Positions 1 to 8,871 of a stretch of 64,000 nt of DNA are shown piece by piece. The notes below the pieces were generated by a model. It did no database searches, had not been told where the DNA came from, and saw only the letters and a list, made by a program, of their open reading frames with translations. Made by a program: the position numbers and the translations under genes. The DNA comes from Azotobacter vinelandii CA (GTDB taxonomy: Bacteria > Pseudomonadota > Gammaproteobacteria > Pseudomonadales > Pseudomonadaceae): positions 2,098,501 to 2,162,500 of the forward strand of contig NC_021149.1 in the NCBI RefSeq assembly GCF_000380335.1. The letters run 5' to 3'. Numbering within the stretch: position 1 is the stretch's first letter; the number at the start of each line of letters is the position of its first letter.

Positions 1-1231
1 CGACCATGCGGATGATCTGCGCCAGCACGGTGTCGCCGCCGATACGGGTGACGCGCAGGGTCAGCGCGCCGTTCTGGTTGATGGTGCCGCCGACCAGGCC
101 GGCGCCGGGCGTCTTCTCCACCGGCACCGGCTCGCCGGTGATCATCGACTCGTCGACGAAGCTCGTGCCCTCGCTCACCTCGCCGTCCACCGGGATGCGC
201 TCGCCGGGGCGTACTTCGAGCAGGTCGCCGTTGCGCACTTCCTCGATGGCCACTTCCTCGACCCGGCCGTCACGGCGCACGCGCGCGGTCCTGGCCTGCA
301 GGCCGATCAGGCGCCTGATCGCTTCCGAGGTGCGGCCCTTGGCGCGGGCCTCGAGGAAACGGCCGAGCAGGATCAGGGTGACGATCACCGCCGCCGCTTC
401 GTAGTAGACGTGCACGGTGCCGGCCGGCAACAGGCCGGGGGCGAAGGTGGCGACCAGGGAAAACAGCCAGGCGGCGCTGGCGCCGACCGCGACCAGCGAG
501 TTCATGTCCGGCGCCCCGCGCAGCAAGGCCGGGATGCCCTTGCGGAAGAAACGCAGGCCGGGGCCGAACAGCACCAGCGTGCACAGAACGGACTGCAGGA
601 GCCAGTTGGCCCGCTGGCCGAGACTGGCGAGGATCAGGTGGTGCAGGGCCGGAATCAGGTGCGCGCCCATCTCCAGCAGGAACACCGGCAGGCTGAGGGT
701 GGCGGCCAGGGTCAGGTCACGCTTGAGCGCGGCCAGTTCGGCGCCGCGCCGCGCCTCTTCGGCGTCGACCGCTTCGTTGCCGGCGCTCATCGCCTTGGCC
801 GCGTAGCCGGCGCGCTCGATGGCGGCGATCAGCGTGGCGGCCGGCATGCCGCTCAGAACGCGCACCCGGGCCCGTTCGCTGGCCAGGTTGACGCTGGCAT
901 CCGTCACGCCCGGCAGCTTCTTCAGCGCCCGCTCGACGCGGCCGACGCAGGAGGCGCAGGTCATGCCGCTCACGCTCAGCTCGATGCTGTCCTCGGTGAC
1001 CTGGTAGCCGGCCTTGCGCACCGCGGCGATGGCGGCGGCGACGTCGACCGCGCCGGCGAAGGCGATCTCCGCCCGCTCGCTGGCCAGGTTGACGCTGACG
1101 CCCGTCACGCCGGGTACCTTGCTCAGGGCGCGCTCGACCCGTCCGACGCAGGAGGCGCAGCTCATGCCCTCGATGGCGAGGGTCAGGTGCGCCCCCTGGT
1201 CCGGGCGGGTGACGCTGATCGATGTATCCAT
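1..1231 (-). CDS. copA: Copper-translocating P1B-type ATPase, N-terminal part (3' end outside window)
   Basis: This encodes a heavy-metal P-type ATPase that should export Cu+ across the inner membrane. About 410 residues are present. Two tandem metal-binding domains carry GMSCASC (about residues 22-28) and GMTCASC (about 90-96). Several membrane segments follow, and then the actuator-domain motif [11 protein letters not shown] near the left edge. The phosphorylation motif DKTGT and the ATP-binding domain lie outside the window. The ATG at 1229-1231 is preceded by a strong AGGAGG Shine-Dalgarno. No metal regulator is seen beside it. Two CxxC domains and the family order favour Cu+ over Zn/Cd, but the membrane CPx motif cannot be seen here. 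Confidence 0.93.
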   Translation of the reverse strand, partial: MDTSISVTRPDQGAHLTLAIEGMSCASCVGRVERALSKVPGVTGVSVNLASERAEIAFAGAVDVAAAIAAVRKAGYQVTEDSIELSVSGMTCASCVGRVERALKKLPGVTDASVNLASERARVRVLSGMPAATLIAAIERAGYAAKAMSAGNEAVDAEEARRGAELAALKRDLTLAATLSLPVFLLEMGAHLIPALHHLILASLGQRANWLLQSVLCTLVLFGPGLRFFRKGIPALLRGAPDMNSLVAVGASAAWLFSLVATFAPGLLPAGTVHVYYEAAAVIVTLILLGRFLEARAKGRTSEAIRRLIGLQARTARVRRDGRVEEVAIEEVRNGDLLEVRPGERIPVDGEVSEGTSFVDESMITGEPVPVEKTPGAGLVGGTINQNGALTLRVTRIGGDTVLAQIIRMV

Positions 1232-1927
1232 GGGGCCTCCTGGGTAATGACTGTCGGCCACCTTAGAGCTTGCGCCGGTGTCAAGGTCAAGCCTTCGGGG
1301 CATTCGCAGGGCAATCGCATGAAATGCCCGCTCCATACCGGACTGGAAAGATTGTGTGCCTGGTCGTTCTGGCGTGGTCTTCAGATCCAGTGCATCGGCT
1401 GCTTGCCGAGGGGCCGGATACTCCTTGTTTCGGCCCCCCGGCCGAGTCACTTTCTCTTTGCTCGCGCGAAAGAGAAAGTAACCAAAGAGAAAGCGCGCCC
1501 GATCATTCGGCCCCGGCTGCGCCGGGGTTCCCTCGCTCCGGCGCCGCTCCGGGGGCACGTCGCGAAGGGACGTCCCTGTCCCTTCGCGACTCGCTCGGCG
1601 TCCTGCCTCGCGTCCCCCTCCGCGACACCTGCGCTCGGCCTCCTGAACGGGAGTCGGTTCCGAGCTGCCTGAAAGCGCTTTTGCTCTTCTTGTGGCACGG
1701 CCTGTCAGGCAACGCCGGATGCCCCCTTCAGGAGGCCGAGCGGAGTCGTCGCGCAAGGGGATGAGCCGCAGGGATGCGGCGAAAGGCCCGAGGGCCATGG
1801 ATGGCCCTTCGTGGGGGGCCGCCTAGGCACGTGCCCCTGGAGCGACGACGCAGGGAGGGAACCCGGAGCGAAGCGCAGGGCCGGATGAGGGGGTGGCCTT
1901 CTTTTGGGTTACTTTTTCTTGGCCAGA

Positions 1928-3204
1928 TGTACGGACCGGAGACATGGTGGACACATGTGCGGGGACATGGTTGACGGATTATGCGTCAGTTTTGGCTAAC
2001 TCCCGCAGGTCAATCTGCATCAGCTTGTGATGGACGAAGTACACGTCGTATAAGCCGTCGGTATCGCCGCTCGGGCGGATGGCCACCGGCTGGTCGCGCA
2101 GTGGATTGGAGAGTTTGTAGCTGCGTCCTTTGAACCTGATCGCCCCAAGCGCCTTCACTGTCACCACGGTATCGTCCGGCCCGTATTCAATGGTGGGCAG
2201 TTGTACAGGATAAGTCCGTGGGCTGACTCGGTAGCGTGTGACAGGCGTGACCATCCGAAGGGCTTCGTGGGGTCGCTGGTGGTTGTAGACCACACGCCAG
2301 TTGTCGAAGGCTTCCTGGGCCTGGTGCAGGGTGTGGAAGCTGCGGCCATTGAGGACTTCGGCCTTGAGTGAGCGGTGAAAGCGTTCATCCTTGCCGTTGG
2401 TTTGCGGGTGACGAGGACGGCTGAAGCTCAGGCGGATGCCCAACCGGATCAGCCAGATGGCAAGTTCGGTCAATTGCCCCGGTTGGCGCGAGGCACCCCA
2501 AGGGGCGCCGTTGTCCGTGTTGATCCGTACCGGCAAGCCATAGCGCTCGAAGATGCCGATCAGTTCACCCTGCACGGTGCCATGGCGCTGACAGGCGCAG
2601 GCCCGCAGGCCCAGGTTGAAACGCGAGTGGTCGTCCAGCACGGTCAGTGGATGACAGGGGCCTTCGGATGTCTGGAAATACCCTTTGAAATCCATTTGCC
2701 ACAGATCGTTGGGTGCCGCGTGCTCGAAGCGTTTCCAGGGCACGGCCGCTTCTGAGGCCAGGGGATCGATCAGTCCGTGACGGTGCAGGATAGAGGTGAT
2801 GGTGCTTGGCGCCAAGGCTGGATGCCCCAGGTCTTGCAAGCGCCGACTCAGCTTACGTCCACCCCAGCACGGATGGGCCTGGCGCAGCTCCACCACCCGG
2901 GCTTCCAGACTGGGCGATGTCAGGTGTGGGCTGGTCTTGGGGCGCCTGGAAAGGTCGGCCAGGCCGGCACGCCCTTGCTGTTCATATCGGACCAGCCACT
3001 TGTACGCAGTCTGCGGGCTGATCCCGAAGCGTCGGCACAACTCACGGCGGTTGCTGCCTTCCTGCTGGGCCAGCAGGACAAATTCTTCTCGTAGGTTCAT
3101 GGTGTCTTGAATGTTCCAGGGCATGGTCGTTGGCTCGGCAGGTCACTGCCGAAAGTGTCAACCATGTCCCCGCACACCTGTCACCTAGGTCTCCGGTCTG
3201 TACA
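1928..3204 (-). mobile_element. Complete IS481-family insertion sequence with 6-bp target duplication
   Basis: This 1277-bp element has imperfect terminal inverted repeats of about 48 bp, starting TGTACGGACCGGAGAC on the left and TGTACAGACCGGAGAC on the right (reverse complement). The target duplication GCCAGA lies at 1922-1927 and 3205-3210. Removing the IS and one GCCAGA restores TTGGCCAGACAAGAAAAAG, which is exactly what the uninterrupted repeat copy at 28976-29708 reads in reverse complement. It encodes one transposase on the minus strand. Family assignment rests on the transposase and the TGT terminus. Confidence 0.95.
1979..3124 (-). CDS. IS481-family transposase
   Basis: This 381-residue DDE transposase fills its insertion element. 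An N-terminal helix-turn-helix (about residues 20-60, containing RRFGISPQTAYKWLVRY) is followed by an rve integrase core. The core has DLWQMDFKG (first D, about 143), RINTDNGAPW (second D, about 204) and KDERFHRSLK (E, about 250). The C-terminal extension is typical of IS481 proteins. The frame is intact from ATG at 3124 to TAA at 1979, so the element may still be active. Confidence 0.95.
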   Translation of the reverse strand: MPWNIQDTMNLREEFVLLAQQEGSNRRELCRRFGISPQTAYKWLVRYEQQGRAGLADLSRRPKTSPHLTSPSLEARVVELRQAHPCWGGRKLSRRLQDLGHPALAPSTITSILHRHGLIDPLASEAAVPWKRFEHAAPNDLWQMDFKGYFQTSEGPCHPLTVLDDHSRFNLGLRACACQRHGTVQGELIGIFERYGLPVRINTDNGAPWGASRQPGQLTELAIWLIRLGIRLSFSRPRHPQTNGKDERFHRSLKAEVLNGRSFHTLHQAQEAFDNWRVVYNHQRPHEALRMVTPVTRYRVSPRTYPVQLPTIEYGPDDTVVTVKALGAIRFKGRSYKLSNPLRDQPVAIRPSGDTDGLYDVYFVHHKLMQIDLRELAKTDA

Positions 3205-3573
3205 GCCAGACAAGAAAAAGTGACTCGGCCGGGGGGCCGAAACAGGGAGTGTCGGAGCACTCGGCAAGCAGCCATGCCAAGGCTCACACAATCTTTCTTT
3301 CCAGTCCGATATCAGGCGAGCGCTTCATGCGATTGCCCTGGGGGCATTCGCACGCGTCCGGCTTGCCCCAAATCATCGGTCGGGGGTGAGGCGACTGGCA
3401 GAATGCTAGGCATACAGGAGTGGCCGTGAGCACGAAAGTGCCTGGAGTCGGTCCGGCCAGGGAGGGTCGTCAGTCCATCAGCTTATCCATCGCCACCAGC
3501 TTGCCGGGTTTCGCTTCATCGGCATTGGGAATGGCCAAGATCAACGCAATGTTCCTCGGAGGGAACCGCTGCC

Positions 3574-3873
3574 ATGAAAACTTCCGGTGTCCTAACCCTG
3601 ACCCTCAGTCTGTCGATGCTCGTCGGGGCCGCGAAGGCTGCCGAAAACCCCGAAGACGCCGATTCCAAAGTCTCCCACGGCAAGTCGCTGGGCGGTATGA
3701 ACGGCATGATGATCGGCGCCATCGGCGGCCCGATCGGCATGTTGATCGGCGCCGGCGTCGGCATGCTGGTCGGCGATGGAGCCGAGGAGGTGGCCGAAGG
3801 CGCGCTATCCGACTCGGGCAAGCCCAAGCCGGCCGAGTCCTCCACCGACTCCAGCGGAACCGTGATCCGCTGA
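3574..3873 (+). CDS. Small exported glycine-zipper protein
   Basis: This encodes 99 residues. A signal peptide (residues 1 to about 23, cleavage after AKA) precedes a glycine-rich hydrophobic stretch at about residues 40-67. That stretch has a GxxxG pattern (GGMNGMMIGAIGGPIG) of the glycine-zipper type found in envelope proteins. A hydrophilic Ser/Pro/Lys tail follows. GGAGG sits 9 bases before the ATG. No enzymatic motif is visible. It stands alone between the mobile repeat and a convergent minus-strand gene. Function unknown; a periplasmic or membrane-associated role is inferred from the signal peptide only. Confidence 0.75.
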   Translation: MKTSGVLTLTLSLSMLVGAAKAAENPEDADSKVSHGKSLGGMNGMMIGAIGGPIGMLIGAGVGMLVGDGAEEVAEGALSDSGKPKPAESSTDSSGTVIR

Positions 3874-3916
3874 GTTCCTGATGGCCCGGCTTCCGTCCGG
3901 GCCATGCCCCCATCGC

Positions 3917-5008
3917 TCATCCCGTCAAACCCATCCGCTCCTCGCCGGGCCTGAAGTCGGCGAAGAAGGCCTGGACCTGTCCGGGGCTGACCTCGGCGAG
4001 GGTCGGTGGATTCCAGCGCGGCGTCTTGTCCTTGTCGATCAGCAGGGCGCGCACGCCTTCCATGATGTCGCCCGCGGCGAACCACTGACGATCCAGGTGC
4101 AACTCCAGGGCGAAGCAGTCGTCGAGGCTCAGGTGGCGACCGCGCTGCAGCAGCTCCAGGGTCACGCAGAGCGCCAGCGGCGAGCGGCTGTCCATCAGGC
4201 GGACGGTCGCTTCGGCCCAGGCGCGGTATTCCGGGCGGTGCTCGGCGAGCAGCGAGGCGCGGATGCTCGGAATGTCCGGCAGGGAGAAGTGGGTTTCGAT
4301 GGCCGGGTGCAGCTTCTTGAGTTCCGAGCCCGACAGGTGGCGCTTGCCGAAGGCGTCCAGCAGGTTGCCGAGCGCCTGGCGCGGGCGCACGTCCCAGGCC
4401 AGTTCGTCGAGGCTGCGCTCCAGTTCGGCGAAGCCCTCGCTGGGCAGATACCAGTCGGCCAGGCCGGCGTAGAGGGCATCGGCGGGCGACAGGTGCACGC
4501 CGGTGACGCCCAGGTAGAGGCCCAGGGCGTCGGGCAGGCGGGAAAGGAAGTAGCTGCTGCCGACGTCCGGGAAGTAGCCGATGGCGACTTCGGGCATGCC
4601 CATCCGGGCCCGTTCGCTGATCACCCGCAGCATGTTGCCCTGGACCAGGCCCAGGCCGCCGCCGAGGACGAAACCGTCCATCAGGGCCAGTACCGGCTTG
4701 GGATAGCAGTGCAGATAGTAGTCGAGGGCGTATTCCTTCTCGAAGAAGGCCAGATGGCGGCCGTCGCCGGCGCGGAAGCTGTCGTACAGGGCGCGGATAT
4801 CTCCCCCGGCGCAGAAGGCCTTGTCACCGGCGCCGCGCAGCACCACGGCGAGAATCGTCGGGTCCGCCGCCCAGGCTTCGAGCTGGCGCTGCAGAGCGCA
4901 GACCACCGGCAAGGTGAGGGTGTTGAGGTTGGCCGGACGGTTCAGGGTCAGGTAGCCGATGCGGTTGCGCTCCGCAACCAGTATGGGGTAGTCGGGGAGA
5001 TGGGTCAT
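3917..5008 (-). CDS. 3-hydroxyisobutyryl-CoA hydrolase / enoyl-CoA hydratase family protein
   Basis: This is a 363-residue crotonase-fold protein, longer than a plain enoyl-CoA hydratase (about 260) and matching 3-hydroxyisobutyryl-CoA hydrolases of valine degradation. The oxyanion-hole segment AFCAGGDIRALYD lies at about residues 64-76. The signature GFVLGGGLGL, followed downstream by MGMPEVAIGYFPDVG, is characteristic of the hydrolase subgroup. Its ATG overlaps the TGA of the upstream mmsB remnant (ATGA), preserving the junction of a former valine-catabolic operon. Product of the reaction: 3-hydroxyisobutyrate, the substrate of MmsB, which is broken here. Confidence 0.87.
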   Translation of the reverse strand: MTHLPDYPILVAERNRIGYLTLNRPANLNTLTLPVVCALQRQLEAWAADPTILAVVLRGAGDKAFCAGGDIRALYDSFRAGDGRHLAFFEKEYALDYYLHCYPKPVLALMDGFVLGGGLGLVQGNMLRVISERARMGMPEVAIGYFPDVGSSYFLSRLPDALGLYLGVTGVHLSPADALYAGLADWYLPSEGFAELERSLDELAWDVRPRQALGNLLDAFGKRHLSGSELKKLHPAIETHFSLPDIPSIRASLLAEHRPEYRAWAEATVRLMDSRSPLALCVTLELLQRGRHLSLDDCFALELHLDRQWFAAGDIMEGVRALLIDKDKTPRWNPPTLAEVSPGQVQAFFADFRPGEERMGLTG

Positions 5009-5214
5009 GGATGATTGTCCTTGTTGTAGAGGTGGATGATCGCGGGAAAGCCGGGGCTTCGTTGCCCCTGGCGACGAAAACCTGGTAAGGCCGCGGGGAG
5101 CGCCGGTCGGCCGATCGGGTCGAGATCCTCCGGCAGCATGCCGACGATCGGCTCGGCTTCGCCGCGCGCCACGAGAGCGCCCATGTTGTCGAGTCCGATG
5201 AAGCCGATGTGCAT
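5005..5214 (-). pseudogene. mmsB: mmsB (3-hydroxyisobutyrate dehydrogenase) remnant with large internal deletion
   Basis: The 69-codon frame begins MHIGFIGLDNMG, the N-terminal Rossmann start of 3-hydroxyisobutyrate dehydrogenases (normally GFIGLGNMG in a protein of about 295 residues). It ends in FPAIIHLYNKD, which resembles the family C-terminus, and its stop codon overlaps the next gene (ATGA). The dinucleotide-binding glycine is changed and the catalytic lysine domain is missing, so it cannot be a working dehydrogenase. AAGGAA lies upstream of the ATG. The simplest reading is an in-frame internal deletion. The central 45 residues do not obviously align and may be scrambled remnants. Confidence 0.7.
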
Positions 5215-5234
5215 GTAACGATTCCTTCCCCGGC

Positions 5235-5357
5235 TCACTCGGGGGTGGCGCGAACCGAAACCTGCCGGGAGACCGGGGCGCGCCAGGGCCCGTTGGCAGC
5301 GTCGACGAAGCGCTCGTCGACCGGCGGCCTGCGGGGAAAGGCGCCTTGCTCGCTCAT
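5235..5357 (-). CDS. Hypothetical 40-residue protein
   Basis: This small frame (ATG 5357, TGA 5235) has a GAGGG Shine-Dalgarno 7 bases before the start. It lies directly upstream of the mmsB remnant on the same strand. The product starts MSEQGAFPRRPPVDERFVDA and is charged, with no membrane segment. I do not recognise it. It could be a genuine small protein of the valine operon or the shortened start of another deleted gene. Confidence 0.35.
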   Translation of the reverse strand: MSEQGAFPRRPPVDERFVDAANGPWRAPVSRQVSVRATPE

Positions 5358-5582
5358 GGGGAACCCTCGTTCTTATTGTCGTTCTCGCCCGGAACCGGAT
5401 CGCCGGGCGGACTTCGCCTAGGAAGAGGCTAGCAGTGCGATACGGTCGTTGCCACCGGCCCTCTTGACAATTGAACTTTCGTCGAAAACGGCCGGCTTCG
5501 GTACAAACTCTGCCCCATGGCGGCCGGCGAAGTAGCGGCGGAGGTCAATGGATGTACGAAAAACGTTCGCTGTGCGCACGCT

Positions 5583-6752
5583 TCAGTCGGTTCGCGCACC
5601 GGCGGCGATCCAGGCGCCGATCAGTGCGCGTTCCTCCGGGGTCATGCTGGTGATATTGCCGAGCGGCATGAGCTGGCTGGCCACCGCCTGGGCGTGGATC
5701 TTCGGCGCCAGCATGCGGATCTGCTCGGGGCTGTCGAGCATCACCCCGCCCGGCGCACTGGCGAACAGCGGGCTGCTGGGGGTGGCGGAGTGACAGACCG
5801 TGCAGCGCGTGTGGATCACCTCGGCGACCCGGGCGAAGCGGCCGGCCGGCGCGGGCGTCTGCCGTGGCGCGCTGACGAAGGCCAGGCAGAGCAGCCCCAG
5901 GGCCGCGGCCGGCAGCGTCCAGGCGAAGCGCTGGCTGGCGTGGCGGGTGTTGAAGTAGTGGCGCACCGGCACGGCGAGCGCCGAGAGGGCGGCGAGGATC
6001 GCCCAGTTCCACGGGCTGCCGTAGGTGCTGGGGAAGTGGTTGCTGATCATGATGAACAGCACCGGCAGGGTCAGGTAGTTGTTGTGCCGCGAGCGCAAGA
6101 GGCCCTTGGCCGGCAGGCGCGGGTCAGGCGCGCGGCCTTCCTCGATGGCTTTCACCAGGTCGCGCTGGGCCGGCATGATGATGCGGAACACGTTACCGAC
6201 CATCAGGGTGCCGATCAGCGCGCCGGTGTGGATGTAGGCGGCGCGACCGCCGAACACCTGGCTGTAGCCCCAGGCGGCGAGGACGATCAGCGCGAACAGC
6301 AGCGCGCCGAGCAGCGCCGGGCGCTTGCCCAGCGGCGAGTCGCACAGGCGGTCGTAGACGAACCAGCCGGCGATCAGCGAGCCGAAGCCGAGGGCCACCG
6401 CCGCCGCTGGCGGCAGCGCGCTGCCGGGGGCGAGCAGGTAGAGGCCGGGATTCAGGTAGTAGACCGCGCCGAGCAGGGCGATGCCGGACAGCCAGGTGCC
6501 GTAGGCCTCCCACTTGAACCAGTGGAGCTTCTCCGGCATGCGCGGCGGGGCCAGCTTGTACTTTTCCAGGTGGTAGATGCCGCCGCCATGGATCGCCCAG
6601 AGATCGCCGGCGAGTCCTTCGCGGGGATTGCGCCGGTCGAGGTTGTTCTCCAGCCAGACGAAATAGAAGGAGGCGCCGATCCAGGCGATGCCGACGATCA
6701 TGTGAATCCAGCGGATGGCGAGGTTCAGCCATTCGGTCAGATGTGCTTCCAC
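5583..6752 (-). CDS. puuD: Membrane-bound urate hydroxylase with C-terminal cytochrome c domain
   Basis: This 389-residue integral membrane protein oxidises urate to 5-hydroxyisourate. About eight hydrophobic segments span residues 10-290 and include conserved membrane histidines (RWIHMIVGIAWIGASFYFVW, WAIHGGGIYHLEKYK). The C-terminal domain has a heme c site CTVCH (317-321) and a distal methionine candidate in LMPLGNITSMT, so electrons should pass to the respiratory chain rather than directly to O2. It is the last gene of the minus-strand run puuE-uraD-alc-allA-puuD. No other urate oxidase is visible in the window. Confidence 0.93.
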   Translation of the reverse strand: MEAHLTEWLNLAIRWIHMIVGIAWIGASFYFVWLENNLDRRNPREGLAGDLWAIHGGGIYHLEKYKLAPPRMPEKLHWFKWEAYGTWLSGIALLGAVYYLNPGLYLLAPGSALPPAAAVALGFGSLIAGWFVYDRLCDSPLGKRPALLGALLFALIVLAAWGYSQVFGGRAAYIHTGALIGTLMVGNVFRIIMPAQRDLVKAIEEGRAPDPRLPAKGLLRSRHNNYLTLPVLFIMISNHFPSTYGSPWNWAILAALSALAVPVRHYFNTRHASQRFAWTLPAAALGLLCLAFVSAPRQTPAPAGRFARVAEVIHTRCTVCHSATPSSPLFASAPGGVMLDSPEQIRMLAPKIHAQAVASQLMPLGNITSMTPEERALIGAWIAAGARTD

Positions 6753-6789
6753 GCGGGATACCTCTGGTCCGCGCCGGCGGACCTGTCTA

Positions 6790-7290
6790 TCACGGGCGGT
6801 GAAGGAGCAACTGCTCGTCTTCGCCGAAGAAGTGCTCGTCGCAGTTGGGGCCGGCGCCGCTGCGGTCGATCACCAGGAATTCGTCGTCGTCCAGCAGCGC
6901 CAGCACCGGGTGGTGCCAGACGCCGCGCTGGTAATTGACGCCCTGGCGGCCGTTGCCGAGGAAGACGCGGACCTGTTCCGGGCGCGGGGCATCGCCCGGC
7001 GGGGCGACCACGATCAGGAAGGGGTTGCCGCGCAGCGGCACGAACGCCTGGCTGCCCAGCGGATGGCGCTCCAGCATGCGGATGGTCAGTGGCATCGGCA
7101 GGGCGCGGGCGACGAAGATGCTGACGATGGCCCGGTCCTCCGGCGCGCTGGTCTGCACCTCGGCCAGGGCGTGGTAGCGGCGGGTCGAGCCGCCGTTGAT
7201 CATGAAGTAGTCGCTGCCTTCGGTTTCGATCACCTCGCCGAAGGGGGCGAAGGCGGCCTTGCTCAGGGGTTCGATGCTCAGGATGCGCAT
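6790..7290 (-). CDS. allA: Ureidoglycolate lyase
   Basis: This 166-residue cupin-fold enzyme cleaves ureidoglycolate to glyoxylate and urea, the final step of the local purine pathway. The family start RILSIEPLSKAAFAPFGEVIE and the central GVWHHPVLALLDDDEFLVIDR are clear, and the length is normal. It lies 37 bases upstream of puuD and 61 bases downstream of alc on the same strand. Confidence 0.93.
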   Translation of the reverse strand: MRILSIEPLSKAAFAPFGEVIETEGSDYFMINGGSTRRYHALAEVQTSAPEDRAIVSIFVARALPMPLTIRMLERHPLGSQAFVPLRGNPFLIVVAPPGDAPRPEQVRVFLGNGRQGVNYQRGVWHHPVLALLDDDEFLVIDRSGAGPNCDEHFFGEDEQLLLHRP

Positions 7291-7351
7291 GGGCTTCTTC
7301 GCTCCGCTTCGCTTTTCTCCCTCTCCCTGGGGCGAGGGAATGACAAATGCC

Positions 7352-8347
7352 TCACTTCGCCACCTTTCCGAACAATCGCAGCCGGCTGACGCCGCCGTCG
7401 GGGAAGACGTTCAGGCGCACGTGGCTGATCGGCCCGAGCGGGCGGATCTCTTCGACGAACTCGTGTTCCCGGTGCATCGAGAGCTTCTGGCTGGGCAAGA
7501 GCTCGCGCCAGAACAGGCTCTGGGTCTCGATCTGGCTGTCGGTGCCGCCCTTCACCCAGGCCGCCTGGATCGAGCAACTGTCCGGGTAGTTGCCCTTGAA
7601 ATGCAGGGTGTCGACGACGATCCGCTCGATCTCGCCGGGATGGCCCAGGGCGACGATCACCCAGTCGTTGCCCGGCGTGCGGCGGCGCGCGGTTTCCCAG
7701 CCGTCGCCCATGTTCGCTCCGCGTCCCGGGTTGAGCAGGTTGCCCATGCGCCCGAAGTGCTCGTCGGAACAGGCCAGGGCGCGCCCGCCATTGAGCGCGG
7801 CGGCCAGGTCGAGCGTCTCGTCGGCGCCGACCGCGCTCCAGTCGCGGTACGGGATGCCATAGACGCGCAGGCGCGCCACGCCGCCGTCCGGGTAGATGTT
7901 GAAGCGCAGGTGGCTCCAGGGGCGCGGGTCGGTGACACTGTGGTAGTGGTGGCTGTTGCCCTTGAGTTCGACCGCCGGCAGCACCTCGACCCATTCGGTG
8001 CGTTCGTCGGGATCGCCTTCGGCGAGGAAGCAGGCTTCCAGCGAGGCGGACGGCGGGTAGTTGCCGGTGAAATGGCGGGTATCGATGTCCACGCCCTTGA
8101 TCGCGCCGGGCACGCCGAGGCGCAGCAGCGCATGGTCGTAGCCCTCGAAGCGCTTGCGCCGCGACTCCCAGCCGTCCATCCACTTGCCGTTGTCGTCGTA
8201 GACGCCTTCCTTCCACTCGGGCTCGGTAGGCTGGAGCATCCGCTCGACCGGCGCGAACCAGTCGTCGGTGACGTAGAGGGCGCGGGTGCCGAGGCGGGCG
8301 TCGGCGAGATTCAGGTATTGCTCGAACGGAACGCTGTACTTTTTCAT
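7352..8347 (-). CDS. alc: Allantoicase
   Basis: This 331-residue enzyme converts allantoate to ureidoglycolate and urea. Two homologous beta-sandwich halves are visible. Each has [12 protein letters not shown]-like or DGWESRRKR-like sequence and a repeated segment, [18 protein letters not shown] in one half and [17 protein letters not shown] in the other. The chosen ATG at 8347 has AGGA 5 bases upstream, while the in-frame ATG at 8353 has no usable spacing. Only 8 bases separate it from uraD. Confidence 0.93.
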   Translation of the reverse strand: MKKYSVPFEQYLNLADARLGTRALYVTDDWFAPVERMLQPTEPEWKEGVYDDNGKWMDGWESRRKRFEGYDHALLRLGVPGAIKGVDIDTRHFTGNYPPSASLEACFLAEGDPDERTEWVEVLPAVELKGNSHHYHSVTDPRPWSHLRFNIYPDGGVARLRVYGIPYRDWSAVGADETLDLAAALNGGRALACSDEHFGRMGNLLNPGRGANMGDGWETARRRTPGNDWVIVALGHPGEIERIVVDTLHFKGNYPDSCSIQAAWVKGGTDSQIETQSLFWRELLPSQKLSMHREHEFVEEIRPLGPISHVRLNVFPDGGVSRLRLFGKVAK

Positions 8348-8355
8348 GGGCATCC

Positions 8356-8871
8356 TTAGATCGCCTGCAGGCGGAACAGGGCGATCTTGTCGATTTCGGT
8401 CAGGGCACGGGCGAATTCCCGCTCGGGTGTGTTGTTCAGGCGTTCCTCGAAGGCGGCGAGGATCTTCCGCCGGTCGCTGCCCTTCACCGCCATGATGAAC
8501 ACGAAACCGAAGCGCGTCTTGTAGGCGGCGTTGAGACGCTCGAAGCGCGCGAACTCCTCGGGCGTGCAGTCCTGGATGCCGGCGCCGGCCTGCTCGGCCG
8601 TGCTGGCCGCGCTCAGCTCGCCGCGCACCGCGGCCTTGCCGGCCAGGTCCGGGTGGGCCTGGATCAGCGCCAGTCGTGCCGCGCGGGACGCAGTGCGGAC
8701 GACCTGCGCCAGGCGCGCGTGCAGGCGCTCGATGTCGTCGTCCTCCTCGCCGATGCCCTGGTCGAAGACGGCTTCGGCGATCCACGGCGAATGCTCGTAG
8801 ACGCCGCCGAAGGTTTCGACGAAGGCCTCGCGGGACAGCTTCGAAGGTTTCACGGTGGCGAAGGCGGTCAT
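8356..8871 (-). CDS. uraD: 2-oxo-4-hydroxy-4-carboxy-5-ureidoimidazoline (OHCU) decarboxylase
   Basis: This 171-residue protein makes S-allantoin from OHCU, the product of 5-hydroxyisourate hydrolase. It carries the family core [18 protein letters not shown] near residues 18-35, [13 protein letters not shown] (with the catalytic His) and [15 protein letters not shown]. Its ATG overlaps the stop codon of puuE (ATGA), suggesting coupled translation. Confidence 0.94.
   Translation of the reverse strand: MTAFATVKPSKLSREAFVETFGGVYEHSPWIAEAVFDQGIGEEDDDIERLHARLAQVVRTASRAARLALIQAHPDLAGKAAVRGELSAASTAEQAGAGIQDCTPEEFARFERLNAAYKTRFGFVFIMAVKGSDRRKILAAFEERLNNTPEREFARALTEIDKIALFRLQAI

Larger units (their letters stand above)
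1307..3340 (+). repeat. 0.75-kb non-coding mobile repeat, copy 1, interrupted by an IS481-family element
   Basis: Without the IS this is about 750 bp. Its ends are inverted (CAGGGCAATCGCATGAA at 1307, reverse complement ending at 3340) and arms of about 130 bp are imperfect inverted repeats. The perfect 10-bp direct repeat GGGGCATTCG flanks it at 1297-1306 and 3341-3350, as a target duplication would. Inside are two hairpin-rich modules containing GAGTCACTTTCTCTTTGC and GACTCGGCCGGGGGGCCGAA type segments. All reading frames are overlapping and low-complexity, so it is called non-coding. A second copy in opposite orientation lies at 28976-29708. Confidence 0.85.

Noticed and set aside
1410-1712. 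Small overlapping open frames on both strands inside the mobile repeat, recurring at 29303-29730
   Set aside because: All frames are low-complexity Arg/Pro/Ser-rich and created by palindromic DNA; the recurrence is explained by the two repeat copies.
5440-5520. Sigma-70 promoter on the minus strand before the mmsB remnant (TTGTCA ... TATCGC)
   Set aside because: The spacing between the two hexamers is about 22 bases, too long for a confident promoter.
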